Shown: positions 27,775 through 36,934, counted from the stretch's first letter. The stretch: DNA of 64,000 bases from Pseudoflavonifractor sp050943825 (GCF_050943825.1 NZ_JBMNPX010000013.1:1-64000), one strand, 5' to 3'. Notes: a model not told the origin generated them from the letters alone. A program made the numbers and translations.

Positions 27775-28493
27775 AACTTTTTCCTGCCATTGACATGAAA
27801 GATAGTAAGGTCGTAAGGCTTTACAAGGGGGATTTTGCAACGGTCCACCAGGTCGCCGACGATCCCCTCACCGTGGCCCGTGCCTTCTACGACGCCGGCG
27901 CCCGCCACATCCACATGGTGGACCTGGACGGCGCCCGCAGCGGCGTGCGGGTCAACTTCCCCATGATCTATCAGGTCATCCAGAACTCCGGCCTCAAGGT
28001 GGAGCTGGGGGGCGGCATCAAGACCGAGCTGGACGTGATCACTGTGGGCGAGTCGGGCGTGGACCGGCTGGTCATCGGCTCTGCGGCAGTCACCAACCCG
28101 GGCTTGGTGTCCTACGCCCTGGGGCTCTACGGGGACCGGGTGGCCGTGGGCATCGACAGCCTCAGCGGAAAGGTACGCACCGCCGGCTGGGAGGAGAACT
28201 CCGGCCTGGACTACCTGGAGTTTGCCGCTCAGATGGAGTCGCTTGGTGTAAAGAATATTATCTTTACAGATATTGCGACAGATGGTATGCTGTCCGGCCC
28301 CTCCTATGAGCAGCTGGCGCAGCTCCAGAAGACGGTGTCCTGTAACATCACCGCCTCGGGCGGTGTGTCCTGCCTGGACGATATCAAGCGCCTGCGGGAC
28401 ATGGGGCTCTACGGCGCCATCATCGGCAAGGCCTACTACGCCGGGACCATCGACCTGGCGGAGGCGGTAAAGGAGGCTGGGGACCAGTGCTAG
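27771..28493 (+). CDS. hisA: Phosphoribosylformimino-AICAR ribotide isomerase
   Basis: TIM-barrel Amadori isomerase. It has 240 residues. FPAIDMKDSKVVRL contains the first catalytic aspartate (D8), and IFTDIATDGML holds the second. The true start is the ATG at 27771, overlapping the hisH stop by 4 nt, although the reading frame is open much further upstream inside hisH. Confidence 0.95.
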   Translation: MKLFPAIDMKDSKVVRLYKGDFATVHQVADDPLTVARAFYDAGARHIHMVDLDGARSGVRVNFPMIYQVIQNSGLKVELGGGIKTELDVITVGESGVDRLVIGSAAVTNPGLVSYALGLYGDRVAVGIDSLSGKVRTAGWEENSGLDYLEFAAQMESLGVKNIIFTDIATDGMLSGPSYEQLAQLQKTVSCNITASGGVSCLDDIKRLRDMGLYGAIIGKAYYAGTIDLAEAVKEAGDQC

Positions 28494-29284
28494 CCAAACG
28501 GATTATCCCCTGCCTGGACGTCCGGGACGGCCGGGTGGTCAAGGGGGTCAACTTTGTCAACATTCGGGACGCAGGCGACCCGGTGGAACTTGCCAAGTAC
28601 TACTCGGACGCGGGCGCGGACGAGATTGTCTTTCTGGATATCACCGCCACCAGCGACAACCGGAACACGGTGGCCGACGTGGTGGAGCGGACGGCGGAGC
28701 AGGTCTTTGTGCCACTGACCGTGGGAGGGGGCATCCGCACCCTGGAGGACTTCCAGCTGCTGCTCCGGGCCGGGGCGGACAAGATCTCGGTGAACTCTGC
28801 GGCGGTGAAGGACCCCACCCTCATCTCCCGTGCGGCGGAGCGGTTCGGCTCCCAGTGCGTGGTGCTGGCCATCGACGCCCGCAGCAGGGGGGACGGCACC
28901 TGGGAGGTGGTGACCGCCGGAGGCCGCAACCCCACCGGGCTGGACGCGGTGGAATGGGCCAGAGAGGGCCAGCGGCTGGGAGCGGGGGAGATCCTCCTCA
29001 CCTCCATGGACGCCGACGGCACCAAGGCCGGCTTTGACCTGCCCATGACCAGGGCTGTCACCCAGGCGGTGAGCATCCCGGTCATCGCCTCGGGGGGCTG
29101 CGGCAGTCTGGAGCACTTTGCCCAGGTCTTTGAGAAGACGGACTGCGACGCGGCTTTGGCGGCGTCCCTCTTCCACTTCGGTGAGCTGACCGTGGAGGAA
29201 GTCAAGGAATACCTGCGGGGCCGGGGCATCCCGGTTCGCCGGTCGGAGAAGAGCCAGTGGATAGGAGGCCGGCTGCATGTTTGA
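28487..29284 (+). CDS. hisF: Imidazole glycerol phosphate synthase cyclase subunit
   Basis: TIM-barrel partner of HisH that makes IGP and AICAR. It has 265 residues. IIPCLDVRDGRVVKGVNF and VVLAIDARSRGDG carry the two catalytic aspartates. It starts with GTG, with AGGAGG 10 nt upstream and a 7-nt overlap with hisA. The C-terminus has a short extra tail (about 12 residues) after the barrel. Confidence 0.95.
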   Translation: MLAKRIIPCLDVRDGRVVKGVNFVNIRDAGDPVELAKYYSDAGADEIVFLDITATSDNRNTVADVVERTAEQVFVPLTVGGGIRTLEDFQLLLRAGADKISVNSAAVKDPTLISRAAERFGSQCVVLAIDARSRGDGTWEVVTAGGRNPTGLDAVEWAREGQRLGAGEILLTSMDADGTKAGFDLPMTRAVTQAVSIPVIASGGCGSLEHFAQVFEKTDCDAALAASLFHFGELTVEEVKEYLRGRGIPVRRSEKSQWIGGRLHV

Positions 29285-29603
29285 TTTGGAAGCGCTGTTT
29301 CAGAAGTCGGAGCTGATTCCGGTGATCATCCAGGACGCGGACACCCTGGAGGTGCTGATGCTGGGCTTCACCAACAAGGAGGCGGTGGAACTGACCATCA
29401 AAACCAAGACCGCCTGGTTCTGGAGCCGCAGCAGGCAGAAGCTGTGGAACAAGGGGGAGAGCTCGGGCCATTTCCTCCACGTGGAGCGGATGGTCACCGA
29501 CTGCGACACCGACACCCTGCTCTACTTCTGCCATCCCGTGGGCCCCACCTGCCACACCGGGGCCAAGAGCTGCTTTTTCCGGGAAATCGCAATGGAGGAA
29601 TGA
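29277..29603 (+). CDS. hisI: Phosphoribosyl-AMP cyclohydrolase
   Basis: Zinc/magnesium enzyme that opens the purine ring of PR-AMP. It is the single-domain form at 108 residues. WFWSRSRQKLWNKGESSGH is the family signature. Zinc-site cysteines lie in TDCDTDT, HPVGPTCH and KSCFF. It overlaps hisF by 8 nt and is separate from hisE, unlike the fused enterobacterial form. Confidence 0.94.
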   Translation: MFDLEALFQKSELIPVIIQDADTLEVLMLGFTNKEAVELTIKTKTAWFWSRSRQKLWNKGESSGHFLHVERMVTDCDTDTLLYFCHPVGPTCHTGAKSCFFREIAMEE

Positions 29604-29606
29604 CAC

Positions 29607-29936
29607 ATGAACGATGAAGTTTTGAAGAGACTCTACCAGGTGGTGCTGGATCGGAAGGCCAATCCTCAGGAGGGGTCCTACACCTGCTATCTCTTTGACA
29701 AGGGCGTGGACAAGATTCTCAAGAAGGTGGGTGAGGAGTGCGCCGAGACCATCATTGCCGCCAAGAACGGCGTGGAGGAGGACACGGTGAACGAGTGCTC
29801 CGACCTGCTCTACCACCTGATGGTCCTGCTGGCAGCCCAGAACATCCCACTGGACGCGGTTCTGGCCGAGCTGGACCGCCGCAGCGCCAAAATCGGCAAC
29901 CTGAAGCAGATGCGGGTTACCGACCACAACACCTGA
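29607..29936 (+). CDS. hisE: Phosphoribosyl-ATP pyrophosphatase
   Basis: All-helical MazG-like enzyme hydrolysing PR-ATP. It has 109 residues. The metal-binding helices are KVGEECAETIIAAKN and ECSDLLYHLMVLL. It is the last gene of the his operon, with a textbook terminator directly after the stop. Confidence 0.94.
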   Translation: MNDEVLKRLYQVVLDRKANPQEGSYTCYLFDKGVDKILKKVGEECAETIIAAKNGVEEDTVNECSDLLYHLMVLLAAQNIPLDAVLAELDRRSAKIGNLKQMRVTDHNT

Positions 29937-29941
29937 ATACA

Positions 29942-29980
29942 AAAAGGCCATATCCGCAGTCTTACGGATATGGCCTTTTG
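29942..29980 (+). terminator. Terminator of the his operon
   Basis: A 15-bp perfect stem (AAAAGGCCATATCCG with its complement at 29965-29979) and 8-nt loop ends in TTTTG. Confidence 0.92.
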
Positions 29981-30040
29981 TCTGGATTTGTAGTATACTG
30001 GTTGCCGGATATCAGTTCTGCCGCAAGGAGGAATTTTGAA

Positions 30041-31222
30041 ATGAATGCCTTTACCTATCATGTACCGACCAAGGTTATTTTTGGTGAGAATACGGAGACT
30101 CAGGCCGGACAGGCGATCCGGGACGCCGGTGGCAGCAACGTGCTGGTCATCTACGGCGGCGGCAGCGCGGTGCGCAGCGGCCTGCTGGACCGTGTTACCG
30201 CCTCGCTGGAGGCGGCCGGACTGCCCTGGCAGGCGGTGGGCGGCGTACAGCCCAATCCCCACCTGGGCCTGGCTCAGGAGACGGTGGACAAGTTCCGGGA
30301 CAAGGGCATCGACTTTGTGCTGGCAGTGGGCGGCGGCAGCGTCATCGACACGGCCAAGGCGGTGGCCCACGGTCTGGCCCGGCCCGACGTGCCCATCTGG
30401 GACTATTACAGCGGCAAGGCCAAGGTGACGGCCACGCTGAAAAAAGGATCCGTCCTCACCATCGCGGCGGCGGGCAGTGAGACGTCGGACTCCGCCGTGC
30501 TCACCAACGAGGGGAATGGTCAGAAGAAGGGCATCAACACCCCCTTCAACCAGCCGGATTTTGCCATTATGAATCCCGCTCTGACATGCACTCTGCCGCC
30601 CCGGCAGACGGCCTGCGGCGTGGCTGACATCATGATGCACACCATGGACCGCTATTTCAGCGTCCAGACCGACAACGCCCTCACCGACGGTATTGCCGAG
30701 GCGCTGCTCCGCACGGTGATTGAGTACGGGCGGGTGGCCATGGACAACCCGGAGGACCTGAAGGCCCGGTCCGAGATTATGTGGTGCGGCAGCTTGTCCC
30801 ATGACGGCCTCACCGGTCTGGGCCAGCCCAAGGACTTCTCTGCCCACGCCCTGGGCCACGAGCTCTCGGGCATGTTCGACATTCCCCATGGCGAGAGCTT
30901 GACCATCATGTGGCCTGCCTGGGCCCGGTATGTGTACCGGGATGCCCCCGGCCGCTTCGCCCGCTTTGGCCGGAATGTCTGGGGTATCCAGGATGGAGAT
31001 GAGGAGCGGGCCGCTCTGGCGGCCATCCGGGCCACCGAGCAGTATTTCCGCCATGTGCTGAAGCTGCCCATCTGCTTCAGCCAGGCCATGGGCGTGCAGG
31101 ACGATGCTACCCTCCGGGACCTGGCTGTGCGTTCCACCTACTACGGCGGCCGCCGGGTGGGACAGCTCCACCCCATGGAGAAGGACGAGATTTATCTGGT
31201 CTACCAGCTGGCCAACCACTGA
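30041..31222 (+). CDS. Iron-containing alcohol dehydrogenase (butanol dehydrogenase type)
   Basis: Group III metal-dependent alcohol/aldehyde oxidoreductase of 393 residues, closest in style to clostridial NADPH butanol dehydrogenases and E. coli YqhD. The nucleotide loop is VGGGSVIDTAKAVAHG. Metal ligands are in ADIMMHTMDRYF and HALGHELSGMFDIPHG. AAGGAGG lies before the ATG at 30041. It is monocistronic, flanked by terminators. A likely job is disposal of aldehydes or reducing power; the substrate is not deducible. Confidence 0.9.
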   Translation: MNAFTYHVPTKVIFGENTETQAGQAIRDAGGSNVLVIYGGGSAVRSGLLDRVTASLEAAGLPWQAVGGVQPNPHLGLAQETVDKFRDKGIDFVLAVGGGSVIDTAKAVAHGLARPDVPIWDYYSGKAKVTATLKKGSVLTIAAAGSETSDSAVLTNEGNGQKKGINTPFNQPDFAIMNPALTCTLPPRQTACGVADIMMHTMDRYFSVQTDNALTDGIAEALLRTVIEYGRVAMDNPEDLKARSEIMWCGSLSHDGLTGLGQPKDFSAHALGHELSGMFDIPHGESLTIMWPAWARYVYRDAPGRFARFGRNVWGIQDGDEERAALAAIRATEQYFRHVLKLPICFSQAMGVQDDATLRDLAVRSTYYGGRRVGQLHPMEKDEIYLVYQLANH

Positions 31223-31229
31223 GAAAAGC

Positions 31230-31257
31230 GCAGCGGCGCCCGTAAGGGCGCCGCTGC
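31230..31257. terminator. Bidirectional terminator
   Basis: GCAGCGGCGCCC and its perfect complement form a 12-bp stem with a GTAA loop. An A-rich stretch precedes it and TTGATT follows slightly downstream. It lies between convergent genes. Confidence 0.8.
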
Positions 31258-31267
31258 GGCTTGATTG

Positions 31268-31771
31268 TCAGCCCTTCCAGAAGCTGACCTTGTCCGGGTC
31301 GTACTGGTCTGTTCTGGGCCGCTCCTCGGCGGGCCAGCCCAGGGCTACGATGCCCACGGGGAGCAGGGTGTCGTCCAGCCGGAAGTAGCGGGAGAAGCCC
31401 TCAACCCGCTCCGGCTTGGGGGCCACCGCGCACCAGCATGCGCCCAGTCCCTGGTGTACCGCCTCCACCAGCAGGTTTTCAATGGCGGCGGCGCAGTTGA
31501 CGTACAGATACCCCTCGCTGGCCTCGGCGCTGCGGTCGCCCATGACCATGATGGCGGCCTGAGCCTGACGCATCATGCCTGTGTAGGGCTGGAGGGACGG
31601 GATGTCGTCCAGGGTTTTCCGGTCGGTGATGACCAGGAAACGCCAGCTCTGGGTGTTGCGGGCAGAGGGGGCGTTCATGGCGGCCCGGAGCAGCTCGGTG
31701 ATGACCTCCTCCGGGATGGGGCGGTCAGTGTAGCGGCGGATGCTGCGGCGGTCAAACAGTTCTTTCAGCAT
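31268..31771 (-). CDS. Nitroreductase family flavoprotein
   Basis: FMN-dependent oxidoreductase of 167 residues. The N-terminal FDRRSIRRYTDRPI and the APSARNTQSWRFLVI motif bind FMN phosphate and ring. VGIVALGWPAEERP is the C-terminal family motif. The start at 31771 is set by GGAGG 7 nt upstream. The physiological substrate is unknown. Confidence 0.88.
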   Translation of the reverse strand: MLKELFDRRSIRRYTDRPIPEEVITELLRAAMNAPSARNTQSWRFLVITDRKTLDDIPSLQPYTGMMRQAQAAIMVMGDRSAEASEGYLYVNCAAAIENLLVEAVHQGLGACWCAVAPKPERVEGFSRYFRLDDTLLPVGIVALGWPAEERPRTDQYDPDKVSFWKG

Positions 31772-31908
31772 AGAGGTTCCTCCTTGACGCATTGCGGATG
31801 GTGAAACAGAAAAGCGGGGTAGAGCTGATTTTTGACGCCATAATTATAGCATACGCGGCAAAAAAGCGAAAGGCAAAAGGGGTGCAGCGGGAAAGAGCGT
31901 GAAAAAAA

Positions 31909-31937
31909 TTGACAAGTGCACGGTACTGGGGTAAACT
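31909..31937 (+). promoter_or_regulatory. Promoter of rex
   Basis: A consensus TTGACA is separated by 17 bp from TAAACT. It lies 73 nt upstream of rex in the 238-bp gap after the nitroreductase. Confidence 0.75.
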
Positions 31938-32009
31938 AATAAAATAAGTACGAAACCCGCCTCACGGGAAAAATACAGCCAACGAAAACAGAGTGAGTGT
32001 GATGAAACG

Positions 32010-32645
32010 ATGAGAAAGCAGAAGGTATCCAGCGCCGTAATCCGGCGTCTGCCGCGGTATTACCGCCATCTGAACGATCTCTTTCAAGCCGGTACTGTCC
32101 GGATTTCCTCCAACGCCCTGGGCAGCTCCATGGGCCTGACCGCATCTCAGATCCGGCAGGACCTGTCCTGCTTCGGCGAGTTTGGCCAGCAGGGCTACGG
32201 CTATAATGTAGAGAAGCTGCGGGGTGAGATCTCCGACATTCTGGGTATGAACCGCTCTCATACGGCGGTGATCCTGGGCGCCGGTAACCTGGGCCGGGCA
32301 CTGATTGAGAACTTCCACTTTGAGAAGAACGGCTTCCAGCTGACGGCGGCCTTTGATGTGAACCCGGATATTGTGGGCAGCACCATCGGCGGCGTGACCA
32401 TCCGCCATGCGGATACGCTGGAGGAGTATATGAAGGAGCATCCCACCAGCGTGGGCGTGCTTACCGTTCCCGGCCGGGTGGCCAATGGCCTGGCGGAGCG
32501 TCTGGTGGCCGCCGGCGTGAAGGGCATCTGGAACTTCACCAATATTGAGCTGAACCTGCCTGACGCCGGCAATGTGATCATTGAGGACGTGCACTTTGCC
32601 GACAGCCTGCTGGCGCTGAGCTATATGATTTCCGAGACAGACTGA
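32010..32645 (+). CDS. rex: Redox-sensing transcriptional repressor Rex
   Basis: Represses fermentation and electron-transfer genes until the NADH/NAD ratio rises. It has 211 residues. An N-terminal winged helix (about 1-80, LPRYYRHLNDLF) is followed by a Rossmann fold with VILGAGNLGRAL and a C-terminal domain-swapped helix. It may control the nearby alcohol dehydrogenase, though I saw no clear Rex operator (TTGTTAA-type) in front of that gene. Confidence 0.94.
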   Translation: MRKQKVSSAVIRRLPRYYRHLNDLFQAGTVRISSNALGSSMGLTASQIRQDLSCFGEFGQQGYGYNVEKLRGEISDILGMNRSHTAVILGAGNLGRALIENFHFEKNGFQLTAAFDVNPDIVGSTIGGVTIRHADTLEEYMKEHPTSVGVLTVPGRVANGLAERLVAAGVKGIWNFTNIELNLPDAGNVIIEDVHFADSLLALSYMISETD

Positions 32646-32662
32646 GACCCCGGGAGTAAAAT

Positions 32663-33814
32663 ATGAGACGAATTGCGGCAGCCCTGCTGGCTATGCTTCT
32701 GCTGGCCGGCTGTGTGGCGGCGGTAGCGGCGGGCGGAAGTGCATCTGACCCGCTGCTGACCCAGTCCTATCTGACCAATACCTATATTCCCGAGACCGTG
32801 GCACAGGCGGACAAGGAGATCGAGAGCGGGCTCAATGGGGTCTACAATGACGCGCTGACCAAGCTCAAGACGCAGGCTGAGCTGTACCAGGCCCGGGCGG
32901 ACGCGCTGGCCGGGGAGGGCGGGGGATATGCCGCCTCCTTTACCGAGCAGCGGTTCAAGCGGGGGGATGTCATCACGCTGGACACCGGCTCCAGCGGCAT
33001 GCTGCTGGCCGGGTCCGCCACCATCTCTTACACCTCGGGCGGCGTGGTGGATATGACCACAGCCGCTGACGTGGCCTCCGGCACGGCCATGACGGCCCAG
33101 CACCGCTATCTGGCCGCGGAGAATACCATGTGCCAGCTGACCATTACCTCAGACACCGCTGTGCTGGCGCCTCAGGGGTTTTATTCGGTCACTAAAAGCG
33201 ATGCCACGGACTACAACGAGCTGGCCAACGCCCTGAAGGAGATGGGACTGTTCAAGGGCGGCGATACGGCCTACGGCGATGGGCTGATGCTGGAGAACGC
33301 CCCCACTCGGATTGAGGGACTGATCATGTTCCTGCGTCTGCTGGGAGAGGAAGAGGCGGCTCTGGCTGTCACAGACCCCTGTCCCTTTGTGGACGTGCCT
33401 GAGTGGTGTCAGAACTACGTGACCTACGCCTATGCCAAGGGGTATACCAAGGGCGTGGGTGCGGACAGCCCGGAACTGTACTTTGCCCCCTATGTGACCA
33501 TCACTGCCGGTGAGTATATGACCTTTGTGCTCCGGGCACTGGGTTATCAGGACAGCGGCGACAACCCGGACTTCCAGTGGGATTCGGCGCTGCTGCGCAG
33601 CCTGGAGCTGGGGTGCATCACCGACGGGGAGTACAAGCTGCTGGTGGAGGAGCCCTTCCTTCGGGCCCAGGTGGCCTATGTGTCCTACTACGCGCTGGAC
33701 GCCAAGATGAAGTCCGGCGGGACCCTGCTCAGCCATCTCTCTTCGGTGGGTACGCTGGATGCCGCCAAGGTCAAGAAGGTGCGGGACAGCGTGGTGACAG
33801 AGCGAATTGCATAA
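32663..33814 (+). CDS. SLH-domain lipoprotein
   Basis: A 383-residue exported protein. The signal peptide ends at the lipobox LLAGC (C17). A helical middle region is followed by a strand-rich part, then SLH-type repeats (FVDVPEWCQNYVTYAYAKGYTKG and a second copy around AGEYMTFVLRALGY). Its role may be attachment to wall polysaccharide and the membrane. It lies 17 nt after rex, possibly co-transcribed. Function beyond anchoring is unknown. Confidence 0.78.
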   Translation: MRRIAAALLAMLLLAGCVAAVAAGGSASDPLLTQSYLTNTYIPETVAQADKEIESGLNGVYNDALTKLKTQAELYQARADALAGEGGGYAASFTEQRFKRGDVITLDTGSSGMLLAGSATISYTSGGVVDMTTAADVASGTAMTAQHRYLAAENTMCQLTITSDTAVLAPQGFYSVTKSDATDYNELANALKEMGLFKGGDTAYGDGLMLENAPTRIEGLIMFLRLLGEEEAALAVTDPCPFVDVPEWCQNYVTYAYAKGYTKGVGADSPELYFAPYVTITAGEYMTFVLRALGYQDSGDNPDFQWDSALLRSLELGCITDGEYKLLVEEPFLRAQVAYVSYYALDAKMKSGGTLLSHLSSVGTLDAAKVKKVRDSVVTERIA

Positions 33815-33816
33815 CG

Positions 33817-33858
33817 AAATCCCCGGCAGCCCAATGGACTGCCGGGGATTTATTCTTT
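33817..33858 (+). terminator. Terminator after the SLH lipoprotein
   Basis: AAATCCCCGGCAG pairs perfectly (13 bp) with CTGCCGGGGATTT across a 9-nt loop, followed by ATTCTTT. Confidence 0.88.
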
Positions 33859-33887
33859 CCATCTCAGCCTGTGATGCCGCGGCCCGC

Positions 33888-33913
33888 ACCAATCAGGGCG
33901 TGGGGCATAGTAT
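33888..33913 (+). promoter_or_regulatory. Possible sigma-K-type promoter
   Basis: AC, then 16 bp, then CATAGTAT fits the late mother-cell pattern AC-N16/17-CATANNNT. It stands 79 nt before a small Gly/Cys-rich peptide gene. Short motifs like this occur by chance, so confidence is low. Confidence 0.3.
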
Positions 33914-33991
33914 GAAGTGAGGCCGCGCAGGAGAAGCCGCAGGGCAGACTCCGGCAGCCGGTCTCCATTTCATTTCAGGAGGTACTTCATT

Positions 33992-34135
33992 ATGGGGTGC
34001 TGCAATAACGGTTCCGGCTGGGGTGGCTGCGGCTGCCTGTGGATCATCATCCTCATCATCATTCTGTGCTGCTGCTGCGGCGGCGGGAGCATGGGTGGCT
34101 GCAACAACGGCTGCGGCAATAACTGCGGCTGCTGA
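33992..34135 (+). CDS. Small Gly/Cys-rich single-pass membrane peptide
   Basis: A 47-residue peptide with GCCNNGSGWGGCGC, a hydrophobic helix WIIILIIIL, a run of four cysteines, and a Gly/Asn/Cys tail. AGGAGG 9 nt before the ATG at 33992 gives strong support for translation. It resembles in style the YjcZ-like small sporulation peptides of Bacillota, but the cysteine content is unusual. Ten or more cysteines suggest metal binding or oxidative cross-linking, for example in a spore coat. This is inference. Confidence 0.65.
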   Translation: MGCCNNGSGWGGCGCLWIIILIIILCCCCGGGSMGGCNNGCGNNCGC

Positions 34136-34160
34136 GAGAGCAGACTGAACATAAGAACGA

Positions 34161-34193
34161 AGGGCCGGGCGCACGCGCGCCCGGCCCTCTGTC
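34161..34193. terminator. Bidirectional GC-rich terminator
   Basis: AGGGCCGGGCGC and GCGCCCGGCCCT form a 12-bp stem with a 4-nt loop, then TCTGT. It separates the small peptide gene from convergent gltX. Confidence 0.8.
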
Positions 34194-34221
34194 ATGAGAA
34201 CACGGAAATAGTAGGGGAGAC

Positions 34222-35706
34222 TCAGCCGCCCAGCTGGGTGATACCCTTGCGGATGCGGGCGAGGGCCTCGTCCCGGCCCAGGATGTGGCACAGTTCCACA
34301 GCGCCGCCGGGGGTGACGGCCTTGCCGGACAGGGCGGTGCGCACCGGCCACATGATCCGGCCGTTCTTCAGCTCCAGCTTCTCGGCCAGACCGATGAGGG
34401 CGTCGTGGATGGTGTCGTAGGTCCAGTCGGTGAGCCCCTCCAGCACGGGGAGCACCTGATTGAGGGCCTCCAGGGAGTTGGCCTCGTTGGTCTTCATCTT
34501 CTTGTGGCAGTAGAGCTCGTTGGAGTACTCGGGCAGGGCGTCAAAGAAGTCCACCTGGGGGGCGATATCCAGCAGGGTGTCGCACCGGGGCTGGACCAGG
34601 GGAGCGATGAGCTTCAGGTCAATGCCGGGGGTCTTGACGGCCTCCTGGAGGTAGGGCTCAGCCAGGGCGTAGAAGTCCTCGGCGGAGAGCTCCCGCAGGT
34701 ACTTGGCGTTGAAGTAGCGCAGCTTCTCAATGTCGAAGATGGCGGGGGACTTGGAGATGCCGCCGATATCGAACACACGGGAGAGCTCCTCCAGGGAGAA
34801 GAACTCCTGCTCGCTGTACTCGCCCCGGGGGGACCAGCCCAGCAGGGTGACGTAGTTGACCACAGCCTGGGAGAGGAAGCCCTGGGCGATGAGGTCCTGG
34901 TAGGAGGGGTCGCCGTGGCGCTTGCTCATCTTGTTGTGGGCGTCCCGCATGACGGGGGAGCAGTGGATATAGGTGGGCACTTCCCAGCCGAAGGCCTGGT
35001 AGAGCAGGTTGTACTTGGGGGCGGAGGAGAGGTACTCGCTGCCCCGGACCACGTGGGTGATGCCCATCAGGTGGTCGTCGATGACGTTGGCGAAGTTGTA
35101 GGTGGGCAGACCGTCGGACTTGATAAGCACCTGGTCGTCCAGGGTGTCGTTGTCCACGGTGATGTCGCCGAACACGGCGTCGGAGAAGGTGGTGGTTCCG
35201 CCGGCGGGGATTTTCTGGCGGATGACGTAGGAAGCACCGGCGGCAATCCGGGCCTTGGCCTCCTCCAGGCTCAGGGAGCGGCAGGGGTCAGCGGCCCGGT
35301 CAAAGTTGCCGCTCTCCTCCTCACTCTCGGTCTTCTCGCAGAAGCAGTAGTAAGCGTGGCCCCGCTCCACCAGCAGCTCAGCGTACTTGCCATAGGTGTC
35401 CCGGCGCTCGGTCTGGATATAGGGGGCCACAGGGCCGCCGATATCAGGACCCTCGTCCCAGGTCAGGCCGCACTCCCGGAGGGTTTTGTAGATGACCTCG
35501 GTGGCGCCTTCCACCAGGCGCTCCTGGTCAGTGTCCTCAATGCGCAGGATAAAAGTGCCGCCCTGATGGCGGGCGATGAGCCAGGTGTAGAGGGCGGTAC
35601 GCAGGTTTCCGATGTGCATATAGCCGGTGGGGGAGGGGGCGAAGCGGGTGCGGACTTTGCCCTTGGGGATGCGGGCCTCCATGTCGTCAAACCATTTCAT
35701 ATCCAT
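34222..35706 (-). CDS. gltX: Glutamyl-tRNA synthetase
   Basis: Class I synthetase charging tRNA-Glu. It has 494 residues. The HIGH-type motif is PSPTGYMHIGN and the KMSKS loop is KMSKRHGDPS. The C-terminal anticodon-binding helical domain is present. The start at 35706 has GGAGG 7 nt upstream. It is divergent from trpS. Whether it also charges tRNA-Gln was not assessed. Confidence 0.96.
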   Translation of the reverse strand: MDMKWFDDMEARIPKGKVRTRFAPSPTGYMHIGNLRTALYTWLIARHQGGTFILRIEDTDQERLVEGATEVIYKTLRECGLTWDEGPDIGGPVAPYIQTERRDTYGKYAELLVERGHAYYCFCEKTESEEESGNFDRAADPCRSLSLEEAKARIAAGASYVIRQKIPAGGTTTFSDAVFGDITVDNDTLDDQVLIKSDGLPTYNFANVIDDHLMGITHVVRGSEYLSSAPKYNLLYQAFGWEVPTYIHCSPVMRDAHNKMSKRHGDPSYQDLIAQGFLSQAVVNYVTLLGWSPRGEYSEQEFFSLEELSRVFDIGGISKSPAIFDIEKLRYFNAKYLRELSAEDFYALAEPYLQEAVKTPGIDLKLIAPLVQPRCDTLLDIAPQVDFFDALPEYSNELYCHKKMKTNEANSLEALNQVLPVLEGLTDWTYDTIHDALIGLAEKLELKNGRIMWPVRTALSGKAVTPGGAVELCHILGRDEALARIRKGITQLGG

Positions 35707-35796
35707 GGTGATGCCTCCAGTGGTAATAATTGTGAGAATCACGCCGACAGGCGGAAGTTCTTCTGATCTTTACCATTCTAAAGGTAAGGGTAAAAC

Positions 35797-35825
35797 TTGT
35801 CAAGCGGTACGCCATGTGGTATGAT
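35797..35825 (+). promoter_or_regulatory. Promoter of trpS
   Basis: TTGTCA and TATGAT are separated by 17 bp. The ~66-nt leader holds a hairpin closed by TGCGCC/GGCGCA (about 35843-35880). It is too short for a T-box. Confidence 0.75.
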
Positions 35826-35898
35826 AAACTGGTATGTAAATATGCGCCCCGAGAGAGGGAAAAAGTCTCCGGAGGCGCAGTCGAGGTGTAAAACAGAA

Positions 35899-36900
35899 AT
35901 GGAAACGACAAAGAAAGTAATGCTCTCCGGCATCCAGCCCAGCGGCGACCTGCACCTGGGCAACTACCTTGGCGCCATCAAGAACTGGGGCGCCCGGGCG
36001 GACGAGTTTGACTGCTACTATTTCATGGCCGACATGCACACCATCACCGTCCGCCAGACTCCTGCCGATCTGCGCCGCCGCACCCTGGAGCAGCTGGCCC
36101 AGTACATCGCCTGCGGCCTGGACCCGGAGAAGAACACCCTGTTCGTCCAGTCCCACGTCCACCAGCACGCGGAGCTGGCCTGGGTGCTGTCCTGCTACAC
36201 CATGTTCGGCGAGCTCTCCCGCATGACCCAGTTCAAGGACAAGTCCGCCAAGCACGCCGACAACATCAATGCCGGTCTGTTCACCTACCCCTGCCTGATG
36301 GCGGCGGACATCCTGCTCTACCAGCCCGACTTTGTGCCCGTGGGCGAGGACCAGAAGCAGCACGTGGAGCTGACCCGCAACATCGCCCAGCGGTTCAACC
36401 ATGTCTACGGCGACGTGCTCAAGATGCCCGAGCCCTATATTCCCAAGATGGGCGCCCGTGTCATGAGCCTGAACCAGCCCGACACCAAGATGAGCAAGTC
36501 CATCCCTGAGGGCTGCGTGTTCCTCATGGAGAAGCCGGAGGACATCATGCGCAAGTTCAAGCGGGCCATCACCGACAGCGACACCGAGCGCTGCGTCCGG
36601 TATGACCGGGAGAACAAGCCCGGCGTGGCCAATCTGATGAGCATCTACTCCGCCGTCACCGGCAAGACCTTTGAGGAGATCGAGGCCGAGTTTGACGGCA
36701 AGGGCTACGGCGCCTTCAAGCCTGTGGTGGGCGAGGCCGTGGTGGAGCTGCTCCGTCCCATCCAGGAGGAGACCCGCCGGCTGCTCTCTGATAAGGCCTA
36801 CCTGGAGGGCGTCTACCGGGCCGGCGCGGAGAAGGCCTCCTATGTGGCGGAGAAGACCCTGCGCAAGGTCTATAAAAAGGTGGGCTTCCTGCAGCGCTGA
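35899..36900 (+). CDS. trpS: Tryptophanyl-tRNA synthetase
   Basis: Class Ic synthetase of 333 residues. The HIGH-type motif is PSGDLHLGNYLG, the KMSKS loop is KMSKSIPEG, and GEDQKQHVELTR is the family active-site helix. The start is the ATG at 35899 with GAGGTG upstream. The frame runs further upstream, but that region is the promoter and leader. Confidence 0.96.
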   Translation: METTKKVMLSGIQPSGDLHLGNYLGAIKNWGARADEFDCYYFMADMHTITVRQTPADLRRRTLEQLAQYIACGLDPEKNTLFVQSHVHQHAELAWVLSCYTMFGELSRMTQFKDKSAKHADNINAGLFTYPCLMAADILLYQPDFVPVGEDQKQHVELTRNIAQRFNHVYGDVLKMPEPYIPKMGARVMSLNQPDTKMSKSIPEGCVFLMEKPEDIMRKFKRAITDSDTERCVRYDRENKPGVANLMSIYSAVTGKTFEEIEAEFDGKGYGAFKPVVGEAVVELLRPIQEETRRLLSDKAYLEGVYRAGAEKASYVAEKTLRKVYKKVGFLQR

Positions 36901-36934
36901 AGCGGCAGTTGATTCCGTCTAAAGGAGAAGAACC

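Noticed and set aside
35797..35898. T-box riboswitch before trpS, and one before hisZ.
   Set aside because: The leaders are about 66 and 30 nt, too short for a T-box, and no T-box consensus was seen.
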